Below, in pieces: positions 60,956-64,000 of a stretch of DNA of 64,000 bases. The number at the start of each line of letters is the position of its first letter. Position 1 is the stretch's first letter. This stretch comes from Nematopogon swammerdamellus (taxonomy: Eukaryota; Arthropoda; Insecta; Lepidoptera; Adelidae): the NCBI GenBank assembly GCA_946902875.1, contig OX336355.1, positions 12,867,347-12,931,346 of the forward strand. The letters run 5' to 3'. The position numbers were made by a program, and so were the translations under genes. The notes beneath the pieces were generated by a model. That model made no database searches, was not told the DNA's origin, and worked only from the letters and a program-made list of their open reading frames with translations.

Positions 60956-62197
60956 AGCTTTTGCCCGCGGCTTCGCTCGCGTGAAATTCGTATTTCAAAG
61001 AAAGAAAGTAAGTAACCAAGAGCGAGCTGGGTTCAGGTAAACGATAAACCGTCTCGAACAAAGTGAGTAAATTTTTGAGGCCGAAGGCCGAGCTGCGTTC
61101 AGGAAGAGGATAAACCATCTTTAAGAAAGTAAGCAACAAAGGGCGAGGCCGAAGGCCGAGCTGCGTTCAGGAAGAGGGTAACCTTTTCGAAGAAAGTAAG
61201 TAACTATGGGCAAGGCCGAAGGCCGAGCTGCGTTCAGGATGAGGGTAAACTTTTCGAAGAAAGTAAGTAACAGAGGGCGAGGCCGAAGGCCGAGCTGCGT
61301 TCAGGAAGACGATAAACCTTTTCGAAGACAGTAAGTAACTATGGGCGAGGCCGAAGGCCGAGCTGCGTTCAGGATGAGGGTAAACTTTTCGAAGAAAGTA
61401 AGTAACAGAGGGCGAGGCCGAAGGCCGAGCTGCGTTCAGGAAGAGGATAACCTTTTCGAAGAAAGTAAGTAACAGAGGGCGAGGCCGAAGGCCTAGCTGC
61501 GTTCAGGAAGACGATAAACCTTTTCGAAGACAGTAAGTAACTATGGGCGAGGCCGAAGGCCGAGCTGCGTTCAGGAAGACGAAAAATTCTCGAAGACAGT
61601 AAGTAACTATGGGCGAGGCCGAAGGCCGAGATGTGTTCAGGAAGAGGATAAACCTTTTCGAAGAAAGTAAGTAACAAAGAAGTTACTTTCTTCGAAGATT
61701 TATGGTATTCCTGAACGCAGCTCCGCCTTCGGACTCGCCCTCTGTTACTTACTGTCTTCGAAAAGGTTTATCGTCTTCCTGAACGCAGCTCGGCCTTCGG
61801 CCTCGCCCATAGTTACTTACTGTCTTCGAGAAGGTTTATCGTTTTCCTGAACGCAGCTCGGCCTTCGGCCTCGCTCTCTGTTACTTACTTTCTTCGAAAA
61901 GTTTACCCTCATCCTGAACGCAGCTCGGCCTTCGGCCTCGCCCTTTGTTACTTACTTTCTTAAAGATTGTTTATCCTTTTCCTGAACGCAGCTCAGCCTT
62001 CGGCCTCGCCCATAGTTACTTACTGTCTTCGAGAAGGTTTATCGTCTTCCTGAACGCAACTCCGCCTTCGGCCTCAAAAAGTTATTCACTTTCTTCGAGA
62101 GGGTTTATCGTTTACCTGAACCCAGTTCGCCCTTAGTTACTTACTTTCTTCCTTTGAAATACGAATTTCACGCGAGCGAAGCCGCGGGCAAAAGCTA
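60956..62197. repeat. repeat M foldback, copy 2 of the tandem pair
   Basis: Same as copy 1 plus one extra forward unit with AACCATCTTTAAGAAAGTAA at 61.11-61.18 kb. The right cap is intact, GCGAGCGAAGCCGCGGGCAA then AAGCTA. Confidence 0.92.
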
Positions 62198-62842
62198 TTT
62201 ATAACAATAAAACATATGGTACATATCACTACAAAGATGTATTTTTTTTTAATTAACTGCATATTTACTTTTCCTTTAAATAGAACAGAAATTGTTATAT
62301 TTCAATTTTCCACTATTTTCGCTCTCCTGGACAATTTAGCATAGTGTTTCACTCTGGAGCAGCCGATAGGTTTGCACCTAAAATTAATCAAATAGATACC
62401 TAACGAAGTTAACCTACATAATATTATGAATCGAATTAAATAAGAAAGTCTGCTCAAGACAATGCATACACACACCGCGCTCCGCCAGACCGCACCCCGC
62501 GCCACTAACCCCCGCCGCGCCGCGCCGCTCTTTATTTCGGCGCTTGGAAGAATTCGATTTGTATGGGAGCCACATCTTAGCGTAGCCGGAAGTGAATTTT
62601 AGTAAGCCTATCCTGTGTCCCGTATAGTAAAATGGGCTTGTAGTAAGTTTCATCAAATTCGGATGATGACTTTAAGAGTTATGGAGGAACATACATACAT
62701 ACATACATACAGAAAAGATTTCTAAAAATCGTCAATTTAGCTTTAGTATCATACATAGAGGCTACAAACTCAATATTTCCTAAAACAAAGTAACTTACTC
62801 CATCACCATCCCTTACAGATTTATTATTAGTAATATTGATGA

Positions 62843-63024
62843 TATCGCTTTTATGAGTGTGGAAAGGGTTGTTGTCTTGTAGAGAGATAGAGATGTCTAT
62901 ACCTACTATAGGTTACTTTTAATATTTTGTCTCTCTTTTTCTCTTGTCCTGTTAATACTTACAGTCTGAGATATTAATTTCTAGCTTCCCCATTATGTAG
63001 ACTTTGCTTTACCTGATTCTAGTT
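62843..63024. other. no recognisable feature
   Basis: Short AT-rich spacer. Confidence 0.35.
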
Positions 63025-63027
63025 TTT

Positions 63028-63165
63028 TTTTAATGGAAACTGACACGATTGGTTACATCACCTACAACATCCGTGATGTCAGCCCATAACAACGGGTGAA
63101 CTAGCTACCGTGTCAGAGGTTCCCTTCATTTCATGTCGGCTAACACTGAACCGGACGGAAAACAG
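63028..63165 (-). repeat. SINE-A tail and body, half of an inverted pair
   Basis: A tail, CACGGATGTTGTAGGTGATG, the GCCGACATGAAATGAAGGGA variant and TTTTCCGTCCGGTTCAGTG on the minus strand. Its truncated 5' side faces the next copy. Confidence 0.85.
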
Positions 63166-63177
63166 CCAACTGTACAT

Positions 63178-63325
63178 CCCTGCCCTTATTACCTTACTAA
63201 GTGGAAGGGTTTAACCCGCCCGGTTTGGTACCACCGCACTGAATTAAAGGTCCGATGAAACGGCGACTTGACATCGCATATGTAGTAGGTGATGTAGCCA
63301 ACCGTGTCAGTTTTCATAAAAAAAG
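63178..63325 (+). repeat. SINE-A middle to tail, half of an inverted pair
   Basis: CCCTGCCCTTATTACCTTAC, the GTGGAAGGGTTTAACCC / GGTTTGGTACCACC hairpin and a tail with GTAGTAGGTGATGTAGCCAA then CATAAAAAAAG. An internal deletion removes most of the body. Confidence 0.85.
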
Positions 63326-64000
63326 ATGTGTGAGTAAGCAAGTTCGACAGAGACAAAGATGTTCTCAATGTCTTTGCGCACTTTCCTTTCAGCTCATCGG
63401 CCGACAAGACAAATTGATGCCCAGTCTACACGCACATTGAGCTGGGGGAATGTAGAGAGAGACAGACCTCCCAGAATATAACATACAATAACAATTACAC
63501 GCGTAGATAACTCTTCTCAATTCACACTCTACGTGTTGGTAATAGAGACATTTCTAGTACGGTCTGCAAAACAATTATTATTCCTTTATTAACACATTTT
63601 CTTTTTATAACAATTTTACATTTTTTTTATAAACTAAAATTGGTATAAAAACAAATGGAGTTTCCACCACCGGCGGCGGCGCACATAGGGGCCTTAGTAT
63701 GGAGAGAGTTGGCGAAAACTCGAAAAGTAAAATGACGATTAGAGCCTTTATTTTTATGCGAATATAAAGTTTATTGACCCCCGCAGCGACATGTATTGTC
63801 AAAACTATGAATGAATTACAACGCTCGCTGCAATAACAGTCGCAAGTTGCTTATTCTCGCGAGAGTGCTTGCCTGCGACAAATTAGTACCTCGAGTGAAA
63901 TGTTTAAAATTATTTTGTGTTCGCTTTGTTATTGATGAATTAACTATTTTTGCAATGGGTGATGTACCTGCGGGTGTGTACTTTGTTTTGTCATTATTAC
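63326..64000. other. unique-looking end of window, no gene recognised
   Basis: 63.65-63.96 kb is not repeated in this window and has a GGCGGCGGCGCAC part, TTTTTATGCGAATATAAAG and TTATTCTCGCGAGAGTGC. It could be host 5' or regulatory sequence. A minus-strand frame at 63.6-63.8 kb has no motif. Confidence 0.35.

Larger units (their letters stand above)
59139..62842 (+). repeat. 1.9-kb tandem duplication
   Basis: 59139-60955 and 60956-62842 are nearly identical, with an offset of 1817 bp at the start and 1885 bp after one extra 68-bp M unit in copy 2. I saw only a few base differences (for example CTTCAGAC/CTTCGGAC, CAGCTCGC/CAGTTCGC and CACGTGAG/CACGCGAG). Each unit holds the M foldback plus about 640 bp of flank with a GC-rich CCCCGCGCCACTAACCCCCG piece and a (CATA)n run. 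Confidence 0.95.

Noticed and set aside
59137..62136. Long frames with SSAFGLA and LLSS repeats on both strands as repeat proteins
   Set aside because: They are readings of the M minisatellite in several frames, open on both strands and broken irregularly, with no start context or codon signal.

Overview
The window looks like nuclear DNA of an insect, most probably a moth or butterfly. The basis is the AT-rich composition, pervasive interspersed repeats, termini reading GCGAAGCCGCGGGCA followed by CTAG (a Helitron-like end common in Lepidoptera as I recall it), RTE-type LINE tails ending in VQQW, and the absence of bacterial-style gene packing. I found no convincing intact host gene. The calls were made by eye, without database searches, and boundaries are approximate unless stated.

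The only long intact reading frame is at about 42.1-44.4 kb on the + strand. It is a 5'-truncated non-LTR retrotransposon polyprotein with reverse transcriptase, a CCHC finger and a restriction-like endonuclease (RLE), and all the catalytic residues I can see are present. Other coding remnants are two separate THAP-domain first exons, each ending at a perfect GTAAGT donor in the same phase (about 2.5 kb and 32.1 kb). There is also an internally deleted piggyBac-like transposase joining the N-terminus to the C-terminal Cys-rich tail (35.6-36.0 kb), inside a 1.3-kb element with matching ends. C-terminal scraps of at least four LINE groups are scattered through the window: a Jockey/CR1-like group, an RTE-like group, a Dong/R4-like RLE group and a second RLE group.

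The rest is repeat mosaic. SINE-A (about 20 copies, both strands) has an unusual head: a tRNA-like A box, then a stretch matching the 5S rRNA internal control region, then a B-box-like motif, body and A-rich tail. SINE-C (about 15.1 kb) has a different tRNA-like head and a different tail but shares the middle section with SINE-A. Repeat B is a structured element with a (TATG)n tail. Repeat X is a family bounded by GTACGGAACCCT-type ends. Repeat M consists of foldback arrays of a 68-bp unit containing GGCCGAAGGCC, arranged as two inverted arms capped by Helitron-like hairpin termini, at 5.9, 17.4, 20.6-22.2, 59.1 and 61.0 kb.

Layout: 0-5 kb LINE, THAP and SINE scraps; 5-9 kb M array, hairpin elements and SINEs; 9-13 kb LINE remnants with a Helitron-like insertion; 13-20 kb SINEs, M array, an inverted SINE pair and a 305-bp tandem duplication; 20-26 kb RTE end, M foldback with a LINE in its middle, and repeat B; 26-33 kb hairpins, duplicated segments, a polypyrimidine tract and a THAP exon; 33-42 kb foldbacks, piggyBac-like element, perfect palindrome and nested insertions; 42-45 kb RLE LINE; 45-55 kb mixed SINEs, foldback and X; 55-59 kb X copies; 59-63 kb a nearly identical 1.9-kb tandem duplication built on M.

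Mobile elements inserted into one another explain most of the window. Less repeated stretches near 46.8-47.1, 48.3, 49.3, 52.9-53.1, 58.1 and 63.7-63.9 kb are the best places to look for host regulatory or untranslated sequence.
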